Part shown: positions 28,024 to 37,159 of the stretch, piece by piece
How the letters are laid out: every line of letters begins with the position of its first letter
How positions within the stretch are numbered: the stretch's first letter is position 1
Translations under genes and position numbers: made by a program
Origin: Streptomyces sp. S.PB5
GTDB lineage: Bacteria > Actinomycetota > Actinomycetes > Streptomycetales > Streptomycetaceae
Direction of reading: 5' to 3'
Assembly (NCBI RefSeq): GCF_030403745.1
Contig: NZ_JAQMWP010000010.1
Span: forward strand, 352,617 to 416,616
Length of the DNA stretch: 64,000 bases
Notes under the pieces: generated by a model
The model's input: only the letters and a program-made list of their open reading frames with translations
Told to the model about the DNA's origin: nothing
Database searches by the model: none

Positions 28024-29277
28024 ATGAACAGCACCCTGAGTCACCGCCGTCTGACCGCAGCCACCCTGACCGCCCTGGCCCTCGTCGCCACCGCCACCGC
28101 CACCGCCTGCGGTTCGGGCTCGGGTGGTGGCGGGGCGAACGCCGCGGACAGCGGTACGTACACGATCTGGGACCCCTACCCGCAGTTCGACAAGAGCTCG
28201 GCCTGGGCCAAGCTGCTGGACTCCTGCGGCACTGAGGCCGGGGTGAAGGTCAAGCGGACCGGGTTCGACACCAGCGATCTGTCGAACAAGGCGCTGCTGG
28301 CGGCGCAGCAGGACAACTCCGCGGACGTCCTCATCGTCGACAACCCGGTGGTGTCGACGCTGGCCGAGGCGGGGGTGCTCACCACGACCGACGACAACAA
28401 ACTGGACACCTCCGCGGTCGACCCCAACCTGCTGGCGGCCGGCCAGGCCGGCGGGAAGACCTACGGCACCCCGATCGGCGCCAACACCCTCGCCCTGTAC
28501 TACAACAAGGAGGTCCTGAAGGAGGCCGGCGTCGACATCGCCTCGGTCAAGGACTGGGCCTCGCTGACGGCGGCCCTGGCCAAGGTCGACAAGGCCGGCA
28601 AGAAGGGCATCACCTTCTCCGCGATCGGCACCGAGGAGGGCAGCTTCCAGTTCCTGCCGTGGCTGTGGGGCTCCGGCGCCCAGCTGACCGAACTCGATTC
28701 CGCCGAGGGCGTCTCCGCGCTGGCCCTGTGGAGCGACTGGCTGAAGAAGGGGTACGCGCCCAACTCGGTCATCAACAACACCCAGACGACCAGCTGGCAG
28801 GAGTTCGCCGGCGGTGACTACGCGTTCGCCGAGAACGGCACCTGGCAGCTCGCCAACGCCGACAAGGCGGGCTTCGACTACGGTGTCCTGCCGATACCGG
28901 GAGCCAAGGGCGGTGACGCGGCGGCTCCGACCGGCGGCGAGTTCGTCACGATCCCGGTGCAGGGCGACACCGGCCGCTACGCCACCTCGCAGAAGCTGGT
29001 CACCTGCCTGACCAGCACCGACAACCTCTTCGAGACGGACACCACCCTGTCCTACGTCGCCCCCACCAGCGAGGTCCAGGACAAGCAGGTCGCGGCGAAC
29101 GCGGAGTTGAAGCCGTGGGTCGAGGCGGTCAAGGCCGCCAAGGGCCGCACCAGCGACGACCTCGGCACCAAGTACCCGAAGATCTCCGAGCAGATGTGGA
29201 AGGCGGTCCAGTCCGCGCTCAGCGGCGCGCAGTCCCCGAAGGACGCACTGGCCGCCGCCCAGTCCGCCGTCAAGTGA
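28024..29277 (+). CDS. ABC importer sugar-binding lipoprotein
   Basis: 417 residues; lipobox ATATAC-GS near residue 30 for lipid anchoring on the outer face of the membrane. The mature part is a type 1 extracellular solute-binding protein (TYTIWDPYPQF start; YGTPIGANTLALYYNKEVLK; LPWLWGSGAQLTELDS). GAAGGAA precedes ATG 28024. First gene of an operon with two permeases and an (alpha/alpha)6 hydrolase. No ATPase gene is present, which is usual in Streptomyces, where the shared ATPase MsiK energises such importers. Confidence 0.92.
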   Translation: MNSTLSHRRLTAATLTALALVATATATACGSGSGGGGANAADSGTYTIWDPYPQFDKSSAWAKLLDSCGTEAGVKVKRTGFDTSDLSNKALLAAQQDNSADVLIVDNPVVSTLAEAGVLTTTDDNKLDTSAVDPNLLAAGQAGGKTYGTPIGANTLALYYNKEVLKEAGVDIASVKDWASLTAALAKVDKAGKKGITFSAIGTEEGSFQFLPWLWGSGAQLTELDSAEGVSALALWSDWLKKGYAPNSVINNTQTTSWQEFAGGDYAFAENGTWQLANADKAGFDYGVLPIPGAKGGDAAAPTGGEFVTIPVQGDTGRYATSQKLVTCLTSTDNLFETDTTLSYVAPTSEVQDKQVAANAELKPWVEAVKAAKGRTSDDLGTKYPKISEQMWKAVQSALSGAQSPKDALAAAQSAVK

Positions 29278-29297
29278 CCGGATCTCAGGGCGAATTG

Positions 29298-30254
29298 ATG
29301 AGTGCCACCCTCCAGAAGTCGGACCACCGGGCCACGCTCGGTGGTCCGGCCCCCGCCGCACCGCGCCGCCGCCCCGCCTCCCAGCAGTGGGCCGCCTGGG
29401 CCTTCCTCACCCCGGTCACCCTCTATCTGATCCTCTTCTACGCCTATCCGCTCTACCGCAACCTCGACCTGAGCCTGCGCCACTACACCGTCCGCTCCTT
29501 CGTCCAGGGCGACGCCCCCTTCACCGGCCTCGCCAACTACCGCACTGTCTTCGACGACCCCACCTTCGCCCCGGCCCTGCTGCACACCGCGGTGTTCACC
29601 GCTGTGTGTCTGCTCTTCCAGTACGCCATCGGCCTCGCCCTCGCGGTCTTCTTCCACCAGCACTTCCGGCTCTCGGCGACCCTGCGGGCCCTGTTCCTGG
29701 TGCCGTGGCTGCTGTCGCTGATCGTGTCGGCGTCCACCTGGTCGTGGATGCTCAACAGCGAATCGGGTGTCGTGAACGCCCTGCTGAGCGCCGTCGGCAT
29801 CGACCCCGTCAACTGGCTGACCTCGCCGGACTGGTCGCTGACCTCGGTGATCATCGCGAACATCTGGATCGGCGTCCCGTTCAACCTGGTCGTCCTCTAC
29901 AGCGGCCTGCAGTCCATCCCCACCTCGCTGTACGAGGCGGCGGCCATCGACGGGGCCAACGCCTGGCAGCGGTTCTGGCGGATCACCTTCCCGCTGCTGC
30001 GCCCGGTGTCCGCGATCACCCTGCTGCTGGGCCTGGTCTACACGCTCAAGGTCTTCGACATCATCTGGATCATGACCAAGGGCGGTCCCGCCGACGCGTC
30101 CACCACCTTCGCCACCTGGTCCTACCAGCTCGGCTTCGGCAACCTGGTGCCCGCCTTCGGCCCCGGCGCGGCCGTCGGCAACCTGCTCGTGGTCGCCGCG
30201 CTGGTCTTCGGCCTGATCTACGTCCGGGCGCAGAGAAAGCAGGCGCTGTCATGA
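29298..30254 (+). CDS. ABC sugar importer permease (MalF-like)
   Basis: 318 residues from ATG 29298, 20 nt after the binding protein stop. Six hydrophobic helices beginning AAWAFLTPVTLYLILFYA. The cytoplasmic EAA loop EAAAIDGANAWQRFWRITFP (about 213-232) contacts the ATPase. It overlaps the second permease by ATGA. Together they form the membrane channel for the sugar delivered by the lipoprotein at 28024. Confidence 0.92.
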   Translation: MSATLQKSDHRATLGGPAPAAPRRRPASQQWAAWAFLTPVTLYLILFYAYPLYRNLDLSLRHYTVRSFVQGDAPFTGLANYRTVFDDPTFAPALLHTAVFTAVCLLFQYAIGLALAVFFHQHFRLSATLRALFLVPWLLSLIVSASTWSWMLNSESGVVNALLSAVGIDPVNWLTSPDWSLTSVIIANIWIGVPFNLVVLYSGLQSIPTSLYEAAAIDGANAWQRFWRITFPLLRPVSAITLLLGLVYTLKVFDIIWIMTKGGPADASTTFATWSYQLGFGNLVPAFGPGAAVGNLLVVAALVFGLIYVRAQRKQALS

Positions 30255-31060
30255 AGACTCGATGGAAGACGGCCCTCGGCGTCCTGCTGACCGGAATCAT
30301 GCTCTTCCCGGTCTACTGGATGGTCAACGTGTCCTTCACCCGCGACCAGGACATGCGCAAGAGCCCACCCGACCTGTTCCCGGTCCACGGCACCCTCGAC
30401 GGCTACCGCAAGGTGCTGGGCGAGCAACTGCCCTACCTCGGCACCAGCCTCGTCATCGGCCTCGGCACCGTCCTTTTGACCGTGGTCCTCGCCGCGCCCG
30501 CCGGCTACGCCCTGGCCAAACTGCGCCCACGCGGAGCAGGCGTCCTCAACTTCCTCCTGCTCGCCGCCCAGATGATCCCCGGCATCATCATGGCGATGGG
30601 CTTCTACGCCATCTACCTCCAACTCGGCCTGCTCCAGTCCGTCCCCGGCCTGATCGTCGCCGACTCCACCCTGGCCGTCCCCTTCGCGGTGCTCGTCTTC
30701 ACCGCGTTCATGTCCGGCATCCCCGGCGAACTCCTCCAGGCGGCGAAGACCGACGGCGCCGGCGCCCTGCGCACCTTCTGGTCGATCGTGCTGCCGATGA
30801 GCCGCAACGCCGTCGTCACGGTGTCGCTGTTCGCGTTCCTGTGGTCCTGGTCCGACTTCGTCCTCGCCAGCACCCTCGTGAACGGCGGCGCCCACGAGCC
30901 GATCACGCTCGGCATCTACCACTACATCGGCAACAACAACCAGGAGTGGAACGCCATCATGGCCACCGCCGTCGTGGCCTCACTGCCCGCCACGGTCATC
31001 CTCGTCCTCGCCCAGCGCTACATCGCCGCCGGCGTCACCGCCGGAGCCGTCAAGGACTGA
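30251..31060 (+). CDS. ABC sugar importer permease (MalG-like)
   Basis: 269 residues; ATG overlaps the previous stop. N-terminal helix ALGVLLTGIMLFPVYWMVNV, then LFPVHGTLDGYRKVL, typical of MalG-type subunits. The EAA loop is LLQAAKTDGAGALRTFWSIV (about 157-176). A diverged sugar-transporter pair partner to the permease at 29298. The following gene starts 66 nt later. Confidence 0.92.
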   Translation: MKTRWKTALGVLLTGIMLFPVYWMVNVSFTRDQDMRKSPPDLFPVHGTLDGYRKVLGEQLPYLGTSLVIGLGTVLLTVVLAAPAGYALAKLRPRGAGVLNFLLLAAQMIPGIIMAMGFYAIYLQLGLLQSVPGLIVADSTLAVPFAVLVFTAFMSGIPGELLQAAKTDGAGALRTFWSIVLPMSRNAVVTVSLFAFLWSWSDFVLASTLVNGGAHEPITLGIYHYIGNNNQEWNAIMATAVVASLPATVILVLAQRYIAAGVTAGAVKD

Positions 31061-31126
31061 GCCCGTCAAGGACCGCGCCCCTTCCCTCTGTTCGAGTCCC
31101 CGTGCTCGAGAAACGAGTCGTACTTC

Positions 31127-32863
31127 ATGACCGCCGCCCTTCCCGGCCCGGCCTTCTCCGTCCACGACATCCCGTTCAGCACGTACGGATCCTGGTTCGA
31201 CATCTCGCCCGTGGTGGCGGAGAAGACATACGCCGAGGACCTCCACCTCGTCTCCCACCAGAACGGCATGCACGCCGTGCTCCGTCTGGTGCCCGTGGGC
31301 CAGGCGACCGGCGACCGGGCGGAGACCCGCGTCGAGGCGACGCCGGGACTGCTCACCTGGACCGGCGGAAGCGGCGGCGTCGGCCTCGCCTACGAGACGC
31401 CGGACACCGTCCGCCTGCGGGGGAGAGGCCTCGGGATGGGGCTGTTCGCCGCCGCCGAGGCCCTGACCCCGTTCAGCGGCACCTACTTCTTCCACGATCC
31501 GGCGGCCGACGCCTACGTGTTCACGTCGTACGAGACCGGACGCCGCTACCGGGTCACCGTGCTGAGCGGCGCCGTCGCAGAGACGGCCGGGGAACAGACC
31601 CTGGGCAGCGCCGACCGCGGCCTCACGGTGACCGCGGAGGCGGACGGGGTGTGGGAGATCGCCGTCGAGGAACTCGACACCGCCCGGCCGCCGTTCACGT
31701 CCGAGTTGTCCTTCGAGAAGGTCGTGGAGTCGGCACGGGCCGCGTTCGCGGACTTCGTCGACGCCGTCGCCCCCTGGCGTTCGGCCGCCACCCCCGCCGC
31801 CGAACTCGCCGCCTACGTCCTGTGGTCGGCGACCGTACGGCCGGCGGGTCTGGTCACCCGGCCCGCCGTGCTGATGTCCAAGCACTGGATGGACAAGGTC
31901 TGGAGCTGGGACCACTGCTTCAACGCCCTGGCGCTGGCCCCCGGTTGCCCCGAGCTGGCCGTCGACCAGTTCCACCTCCCCTTCGACCACCAGGACGAGA
32001 CCGGCGCCCTGCCCGACTCGGTCACCCACTCCGAAGTGCTCCACAACTTCGTCAAACCGCCCATCCACGGCTGGGCGTCCGGACATCTGCGCCGACGGCT
32101 GCCGATGCCGCCGAACCAGGCCGAACTGGCGCAGTCCTACGAACGACTGGAGCGCTGGACCGACTTCTGGCTCACCGCGCGGCGCGCCCCCGGCGCCGAA
32201 CTGCCCCACTACCAGCACGGCAACGACAGCGGCTGGGACAACGCCACCACCTTCGACCCCGAGCGCGTGGTCGTCACCGCGGACCTGGCGGCCTTCCTGG
32301 CCCTCCAGATGCGGGAACTCGCCGCTCTCGCCGCAGAGTTGGACGAGCGGGACGACGAGCGCCGGTGGACGCGAGCGGCCGAGGAGACGCAGGCCGCGCT
32401 CCTCGACCAGCTCTGGACCGGCGACCGGTTCGTCGCCCGGGGAGCCGCCACGGGGAACACCTGGAGCAGCTCGAGCCTGCTCGACCTGATGCCCATCGTG
32501 CTGGGCGAGCACCTGCCCGCCGAGATCGGCAGCGCCCTCGCCGACCGCATCAAGGCCCACCTGACGCCGTACGGCCTGGCCACCGAGCTCACGACCTCCC
32601 CGCACTATCTCGCCGACGGCTACTGGCGCGGCCCGATCTGGGCACCCGCCACCGTCCTCATCGAGGACGGACTGCGCCGAGCCGGGCACCACCGGCTGGC
32701 CGACGACATCAGCGCCCGCTTCCGCGCGCTCTGCGAGACGCACGGCTTCGCGGAGAACTTCGACGCGCTGACCGGAACGGGACTGCGCGACCGCGCCTAC
32801 ACCTGGACCGCCGCCGGCTACCTGCTGCTGGCGGAGGCGTACGCACGCCGAGACGGCCGCTGA
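31127..32863 (+). CDS. Intracellular (alpha/alpha)6-barrel glycoside hydrolase (MGH1/GH63-like)
   Basis: 578 residues, no signal peptide. The N-terminal third is a beta-sandwich (STYGSWFDISPV, LRLRGRGLGMGLF-like strand), and the rest is an (alpha/alpha)6 barrel with LMSKHWMDKVWSWDHCFNAL, HYQHGNDSGWDNATTF and DGYWRGPIWAPATVLIE. These motifs match mannosylglycerate hydrolase MGH1-like, trehalase and GH63 enzymes; the D in WSWDHCF or NDSGWD and a C-terminal Glu are the expected catalytic acids. Last gene of the importer operon, so it probably breaks down the imported oligosaccharide. Exact linkage is not readable. Confidence 0.8.
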   Translation: MTAALPGPAFSVHDIPFSTYGSWFDISPVVAEKTYAEDLHLVSHQNGMHAVLRLVPVGQATGDRAETRVEATPGLLTWTGGSGGVGLAYETPDTVRLRGRGLGMGLFAAAEALTPFSGTYFFHDPAADAYVFTSYETGRRYRVTVLSGAVAETAGEQTLGSADRGLTVTAEADGVWEIAVEELDTARPPFTSELSFEKVVESARAAFADFVDAVAPWRSAATPAAELAAYVLWSATVRPAGLVTRPAVLMSKHWMDKVWSWDHCFNALALAPGCPELAVDQFHLPFDHQDETGALPDSVTHSEVLHNFVKPPIHGWASGHLRRRLPMPPNQAELAQSYERLERWTDFWLTARRAPGAELPHYQHGNDSGWDNATTFDPERVVVTADLAAFLALQMRELAALAAELDERDDERRWTRAAEETQAALLDQLWTGDRFVARGAATGNTWSSSSLLDLMPIVLGEHLPAEIGSALADRIKAHLTPYGLATELTTSPHYLADGYWRGPIWAPATVLIEDGLRRAGHHRLADDISARFRALCETHGFAENFDALTGTGLRDRAYTWTAAGYLLLAEAYARRDGR

Positions 32864-32865
32864 CG

Positions 32866-32908
32866 GGCGGTGCACGCCTGCCGGACCCCGGGAAGGCCGA
32901 GCACCGCC
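32866..32908 (+). terminator. Hairpin after the first sugar operon
   Basis: GGCGGTGC (32866-32873) pairs with GCACCGCC (32901-32908). The 27-nt loop can itself fold (CCGGACCCCGGG). It starts 3 nt after the hydrolase stop. Confidence 0.5.
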
Positions 32909-33030
32909 TGTGACGTGACGGGGGTCTCGGTGCGCGGCCGGGGCCCCGTTCCGTACCCTGGACGCGCCCGTGCACACAGAGCCCTTGACCTGGCGGGACC
33001 AGGCAGGGAGCCGACACCTCGGAGCACTTC

Positions 33031-33450
33031 ATGCTGCGCACCATGTTCAAGTCCAAGATCCACCGAGCCACCGTCACCCAGGCCGACCTGCACTACGTGG
33101 GATCGGTGACCATCGACGCGGACCTCCTCGACGCCGCCGACCTGCTGCCCGGCGAGCTCGTCCACATCGTCGACATCACCAACGGCGCCCGTCTGGAGAC
33201 GTACGTCATCGAGGGCGAACGCGGATCGGGCGTCGTCGGGATCAACGGGGCCGCCGCCCATCTCGTCCACCCCGGTGATCTGGTGATCATCATCAGTTAC
33301 GCTCAGGTGACCGACGCCGAGGCACGGGCGCTGGAACCCCGGGTCGTGCACGTGGACCGCGACAACCGGATCGTGGCCCTGGGCGCGGACCCGTCGGAGC
33401 CGGTGCCGGGCTCGGACCAGCAGCGCAGCCCGCAGGCCGTACCGGCCTGA
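33031..33450 (+). CDS. panD: Aspartate 1-decarboxylase proenzyme
   Basis: 139 residues. Makes beta-alanine from L-aspartate for pantothenate and CoA synthesis. The chain self-cleaves between Gly24 and Ser25 (HYVGSVTID), giving the pyruvoyl cofactor on the new Ser25 end. The conserved MFKSKIHRATVT start and NGARLETYVI and INGAAAHLVHPGDLVIII segments are present. Compared with typical 115-130 residue PanD, it has an extra hydrophilic tail ending QQRSPQAVPA. It stands outside any panBC cluster; a GNAT gene follows 31 nt later. Confidence 0.97.
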   Translation: MLRTMFKSKIHRATVTQADLHYVGSVTIDADLLDAADLLPGELVHIVDITNGARLETYVIEGERGSGVVGINGAAAHLVHPGDLVIIISYAQVTDAEARALEPRVVHVDRDNRIVALGADPSEPVPGSDQQRSPQAVPA

Positions 33451-33481
33451 GTCAGAGACGGTCGAGACCAGGAGCGTGCCC

Positions 33482-33826
33482 ATGAGCGACATCGAGATCC
33501 GCGACGACCGGCCGGCGGGCCGTCTGGAGGCCGTCGGCGACGGCGAAGTCGTCGGCCACATCGAGTACTTCGTCCTCGAATCGCCCGAGCGCGCCCTGGT
33601 CCCCGTCCACACGATCGTGGAACCGGCCCACGAGGGGAAGGGCATCGCCGGCTCACTGGCCCGCGAGCTGTACGCCATCGCACAGCGCGAGGGCATCGTG
33701 GTCGCCCCCCTCTGCCCCTACGTCGTCAAGTGGGCCGAACGCCACCCCGACGAGGCCCCGGCCGCCGACCCCGAGCTGCTGCGCGCGGCGAAGGAGTGGC
33801 TGGTGGCCCATCCCGGCCGTTTCTGA
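33482..33826 (+). CDS. GCN5-related N-acetyltransferase-like protein (YjdJ type)
   Basis: 114 residues from ATG 33482, GGAG 7 nt upstream. The short GNAT-like fold shows the motif VPVHTIVEPAHEGKGIAGSL, where the acetyl-CoA pyrophosphate loop reads HEGKGIAG, and the ending APLCPYVVKWAERHPDE that marks the YjdJ/COG2388 subgroup. Substrate is unknown. It is close enough to panD to be cotranscribed. Confidence 0.85.
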   Translation: MSDIEIRDDRPAGRLEAVGDGEVVGHIEYFVLESPERALVPVHTIVEPAHEGKGIAGSLARELYAIAQREGIVVAPLCPYVVKWAERHPDEAPAADPELLRAAKEWLVAHPGRF

Positions 33827-33911
33827 CCCGGCCCATCCGGGTGACTGCGGGGCCGGGCGGCGGGTACGCGGGGGAGTAGTCCAGAGCCGACGTCACCACT
33901 GGCTGGAGGAC

Positions 33912-34124
33912 ACGATGACCAACCCGTACCCGGACCCCGTCCCGCCGGGGCCGACCCCGGGCCCGACCCCGGAGCCGCCGCCCCCCGGACCGAACCCGGA
34001 GCCGCCGGCACCGACCCCGCCGCCGGGTCCCGGCCCGGTGCCGACTCCGGACCCGACCCCGTCCCCGATCCCACCGGGCCCGGAACCGGTGCCGAACCCT
34101 GAGCCGGGACCGCCGCTCTCCTGA
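33912..34124 (+). CDS. Very proline-rich small protein
   Basis: About 69-70 residues, roughly half of them proline, in runs of P-x-P (PGPTPGPTPEPPPPGPNPEP and so on), with no signal peptide, helix or cysteine. ATG 33915 follows CTGGAGGACACG, a good ribosome site, which is the main support for expression. It should form an extended polyproline helix and may be a binding tether or a low-complexity artefact. Function unknown; the long CCG/CCC runs also demand EF-P for translation. Confidence 0.5.
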   Translation, partial: TMTNPYPDPVPPGPTPGPTPEPPPPGPNPEPPAPTPPPGPGPVPTPDPTPSPIPPGPEPVPNPEPGPPLS

Positions 34125-34145
34125 GAAACGGCTGGCCAACGCGCC

Positions 34146-34236
34146 TAGGGGCCACCAACACCTCTAGGGGCCAACGCCTCTGGGGGCGCGGGGAACTGCG
34201 CGACCAGCCCCCACGCCCCTGCAGCCGCACCCGCGA
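34146..34236. repeat. Intergenic repeat, copy B, preceded by a degenerate triplet
   Basis: CCTAGGGGCCA, CCTCTAGGGGCCA and CCTCTGGGGGCG are three imperfect tandem copies, the last running into GGGGCGCGGGGAACTGCGCG, then ACCAGCC and GCAGCCG. The core matches copy A at 2784. It lies between the proline-rich gene and gnd. Confidence 0.65.
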
Positions 34237-34253
34237 CGCGAACACACAAGCCC

Positions 34254-35693
34254 TCAGGCGGACACCTCGGACCGGTCGCCGCCCCACAGCGTGTGGAACG
34301 ACCCCTCCCGGTCCACCCGCCGGTACGTGTGCGCCCCGAAGAAGTCCCGCTGCCCCTGCGTGAGCGCCGCGGGCAGCCGCTCGGACCGCAGCCCGTCGTA
34401 GTACGCCAGCGCCGCCGAGAACCCGGGCGTGGGCACTCCCTGACGCGTCGCCGCGACGATCACCTCACGCCAGTCGTCCTGCGCGTCGGCGATCTCGCGG
34501 GCGAAGGTCTCGTCGGAGAGCAGGCTCGGCAGATCGGCGCGGGTGTCGTACGCGGCCCGGATCCGGTCCAGGAACGCGGCCCGGATGATGCACCCGCCGC
34601 GCCAGATCGACGACACCGCACCGAGGTCGATGTCCCAGTCGTACTCGTCCCGCGCGGCCGCGATCTCATGGAAGCCCTGCGTGTACGACACGATCTTCGA
34701 GGCGTACAGCGCCTGTTCGACCCGGTCGGCGAACGCGCCGGCCTCCGCCTCGCTCAACGGGGTCGCCCTGGGACCCGCCAGCCCCCGCGAGGCGTCCCGC
34801 AGCGCCGCGTGCCCGGACAGCGAGCGCGCGAAGACGGCCTCGGCGATGCCGGACACCGGAACGCCCAGGTCGAGGGCGATCTGCACGGTCCAGCGGCCGG
34901 TGCCCTTCTGCTCGGCCTGGTCCACGACGACGTCCACGAAGGGCTTGCCGGTCGCGGCGTCCACGTGGGACAGCACCTCGGCGGTGATCTCGATCAGGTA
35001 GGAGTCGAGGCGGCCGGTGTTCCAGGTCCGGAAGATCTCCGCGATCTGCGCGGGCGAGTACCCGGCGACATCGCGCAGCAGCTGGTACGCCTCGCCGATC
35101 AGCTGCATGTCGGCGTACTCGATGCCGTTGTGCACCATCTTCACGAAGTGCCCGGCGCCGTCGGCCCCGACGTGCGTCACACAGGGCGCCCCGTCCGCCG
35201 CCTTCGCCGAGATCTTCTCCAGCATGGGACCGAGCGATTCGTACGACTCCTTCGAGCCGCCCGGCATGATGCTCGGTCCGTTGAGCGCGCCCTCCTCGCC
35301 GCCGGAGATGCCGGTGCCGACGAAGTGGATGCCCTGCTCGCGCAGTTCGCGCTCGCGGCGCCGGGTGTCCGCGAAGTGGGCGTTGCCACCGTCGATGATC
35401 ATGTCGCCGGGCTCCAGGAGCGGGGCGAACTCCTGGATCACCGCGTCCGTCGGACCGCCGGCCTTCACCATGATGACCAGGCGGCGCGGCCGCTCCAGCG
35501 CCGCCACGAAGTCCTTCGCGGTCTCCGCCGCGATGAAGTCGCCCTCGTGGCCGTGCTCCTCGACGAGGGCGTGCGTACGGGACGCCGTCCGGTTGTGCAC
35601 CGCGACCGTGTATCCGTTGCGGGCGAAGTTTCGGGCGAGGTTGCTGCCCATGACCGCGAGGCCCGTGACGCCGATCTGCGCTGTAGTGCTCAT
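34254..35693 (-). CDS. gnd: 6-phosphogluconate dehydrogenase, decarboxylating
   Basis: 479 residues, the full length of the long dimeric NADP-type enzyme that makes ribulose 5-phosphate, CO2 and NADPH in the oxidative pentose phosphate pathway. The N-terminal Rossmann motif is IGVTGLAVMGSNLARNFARN with NRT at the NADP 2'-phosphate site. Catalytic Lys and Asn are in GAGHFVKMVHNGIEYADMQL, and the substrate loop ISGGEEGALNGPSIMPGG precedes it. ATG 35693 has GGGAGC upstream; the frame is open further to 35846. Divergent from rpfD, as I recall for SCO0975/SCO0974. Confidence 0.96.
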   Translation of the reverse strand: MSTTAQIGVTGLAVMGSNLARNFARNGYTVAVHNRTASRTHALVEEHGHEGDFIAAETAKDFVAALERPRRLVIMVKAGGPTDAVIQEFAPLLEPGDMIIDGGNAHFADTRRRERELREQGIHFVGTGISGGEEGALNGPSIMPGGSKESYESLGPMLEKISAKAADGAPCVTHVGADGAGHFVKMVHNGIEYADMQLIGEAYQLLRDVAGYSPAQIAEIFRTWNTGRLDSYLIEITAEVLSHVDAATGKPFVDVVVDQAEQKGTGRWTVQIALDLGVPVSGIAEAVFARSLSGHAALRDASRGLAGPRATPLSEAEAGAFADRVEQALYASKIVSYTQGFHEIAAARDEYDWDIDLGAVSSIWRGGCIIRAAFLDRIRAAYDTRADLPSLLSDETFAREIADAQDDWREVIVAATRQGVPTPGFSAALAYYDGLRSERLPAALTQGQRDFFGAHTYRRVDREGSFHTLWGGDRSEVSA

Positions 35694-35709
35694 ACCGTCT
35701 GCTCCCAAA

Positions 35710-35772
35710 GATCCAGTGGATCGCGTAGGTCGTGTATCGGTGGTGCCGGTTGTGCTGGTTAGCAGCCTACGC
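35710..35772. promoter_or_regulatory. Inverted repeats in the gnd-rpfD intergenic region
   Basis: GATCCAGTGGATC (35710-35722) is a short palindrome 17 nt before gnd. GCGTAGG (35723-35729) pairs with CCTACGC (35766-35772) across 36 nt. Either could be a regulatory hairpin or operator for gnd. No c-di-AMP (ydaO-type) riboswitch consensus was recognised in front of rpfD. Confidence 0.3.
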
Positions 35773-35962
35773 AGATGCAGATACGGTCCGTCGGCCCCGT
35801 TGTGTTCAGCACCGCCGCATCCGCCGGGACGGGACCGCCCTGCCACCGTCCCGGCACCGCCGAAGGGCGGCCGATTGCCGTCTTGTCATGGCCTGTTCGC
35901 GGCGTTTACTTTTGGCCCTCCTGACGTATGCCCATGTGCACGTGTGTCGAGGGGGAAGCTCC

Positions 35963-37111
35963 ATGGCCGTACGCGGCCGGCACCGCCGGTATCAGCCGAA
36001 CAGGATCAACCGCGCCTCACTCACCGTCACGGCGGGCGGCGCCGGAATGGTGGTCCCGCTCATCGGCGCGGGTTCCGGTACGGCTCACGCGGCCGACGTG
36101 GACACCTGGAACAAGGTCGCCGCGTGCGAGTCGAGCAACAACTGGAGCATCAACACCGGCAACGGGTACTACGGCGGACTGCAGTTCGCCCAGTCCACAT
36201 GGGAGGCGTTCGGCGGCACGAGGTACGCGCCGCGGGCCGATCTCGCCACCAAGGACCAGCAGATAGCCGTCGCGGAGAAGGTGCTGGACGGGCAGGGGCC
36301 GGACGCCTGGCCGGTCTGCTCGGTCCGGGCCGGGCTCACCCGTGGCGGCGACACCCCGGACGTCCACCCCGCAGGGTCGGCCAAGAGCTCGGTGCCGGAC
36401 GTGCAGCCGCAGACCACGCCCCAGTCGCGGGCCGGGACCGCCGAGATGTACACCGTCGTCCACGGCGACACCCTCTCCGGCATCGCCGACCGGCAGGACG
36501 TGAAGGGTGGCTGGCAGCGGCTCTACGCCGCGAACCGGAAGACCGTCGGGTCCGATCCCGACCTCATCGTCCCCGGGCAGCGGCTGCATCTGCGGGGCAA
36601 GTCGGTCACCGCCACCACGCAGACGTCCTCCCAGTCGTCCTCTCAGACGTCTCCGGAGAAGACCGCTTCCGACGACGACACCGACACCGGGACCGAGCAG
36701 GGCAGTCGCTCCCTCGTCGCCCCCGTGAGCGCGCCCACCGGCACGCCGTACCACAAGGCCGGCTCCTCCTGGTCGAAGGGCTACCACACCGGTGTCGACT
36801 TCGCCGTCCCGACGGGCACCTCCGTGAAGGCGGTCGGGGCGGGGCGGGTGGTCAGTTCCGGGTGGGCGGGGTCCTTCGGGTACCAGGTCGTCATCCGGCA
36901 TGCCGACGGGCGCTACAGCCAGTACGCCCATCTCTCGGCGATCTCCGTGAAGAGCGGGCAGAGCGTCGGCGGCGGACAGCGCATCGGGCGCTCCGGGTCC
37001 ACGGGCAACAGCACGGGCCCGCATCTGCACTTCGAGGTGCGGACGGGGCCCGGCTTCGGCACCGACATCGACCCGGTCGCGTATCTGCGGGCCGGCGGTG
37101 TCAGGCTCTGA
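35963..37111 (+). CDS. rpfD: Resuscitation-promoting factor with LysM and M23 endopeptidase domains
   Basis: 382 residues, secreted. Signal peptide to about residue 43 (TAHA). The Rpf lysozyme-like domain (44-119) carries the catalytic Glu56 in VAACESSNNW and GGLQFAQSTWEAFGG. LysM occupies 162-210 (YTVVHGDTLSGIAD). A Ser/Thr/Asp linker leads to an M23 (LytM) zinc endopeptidase (255-380) with His275/Asp279 (HTGVD) and His354/His356 (HLHF). It should cut both glycan strands and peptide cross-bridges of peptidoglycan, helping spores germinate. This three-domain order is that of S. coelicolor RpfD. ATG 35963 has GGGGGAAG upstream. Confidence 0.92.
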   Translation: MAVRGRHRRYQPNRINRASLTVTAGGAGMVVPLIGAGSGTAHAADVDTWNKVAACESSNNWSINTGNGYYGGLQFAQSTWEAFGGTRYAPRADLATKDQQIAVAEKVLDGQGPDAWPVCSVRAGLTRGGDTPDVHPAGSAKSSVPDVQPQTTPQSRAGTAEMYTVVHGDTLSGIADRQDVKGGWQRLYAANRKTVGSDPDLIVPGQRLHLRGKSVTATTQTSSQSSSQTSPEKTASDDDTDTGTEQGSRSLVAPVSAPTGTPYHKAGSSWSKGYHTGVDFAVPTGTSVKAVGAGRVVSSGWAGSFGYQVVIRHADGRYSQYAHLSAISVKSGQSVGGGQRIGRSGSTGNSTGPHLHFEVRTGPGFGTDIDPVAYLRAGGVRL

Positions 37112-37159
37112 GGTCTGCTTCGGTCTGTTCCGGTAGGCGGCGTGGTCCGGTCGGGGCGG

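Noticed and set aside
35694..35962. c-di-AMP (ydaO-type) riboswitch before rpfD
   Set aside because: Such switches precede some Streptomyces rpf genes, but I found none of the conserved blocks in this leader.
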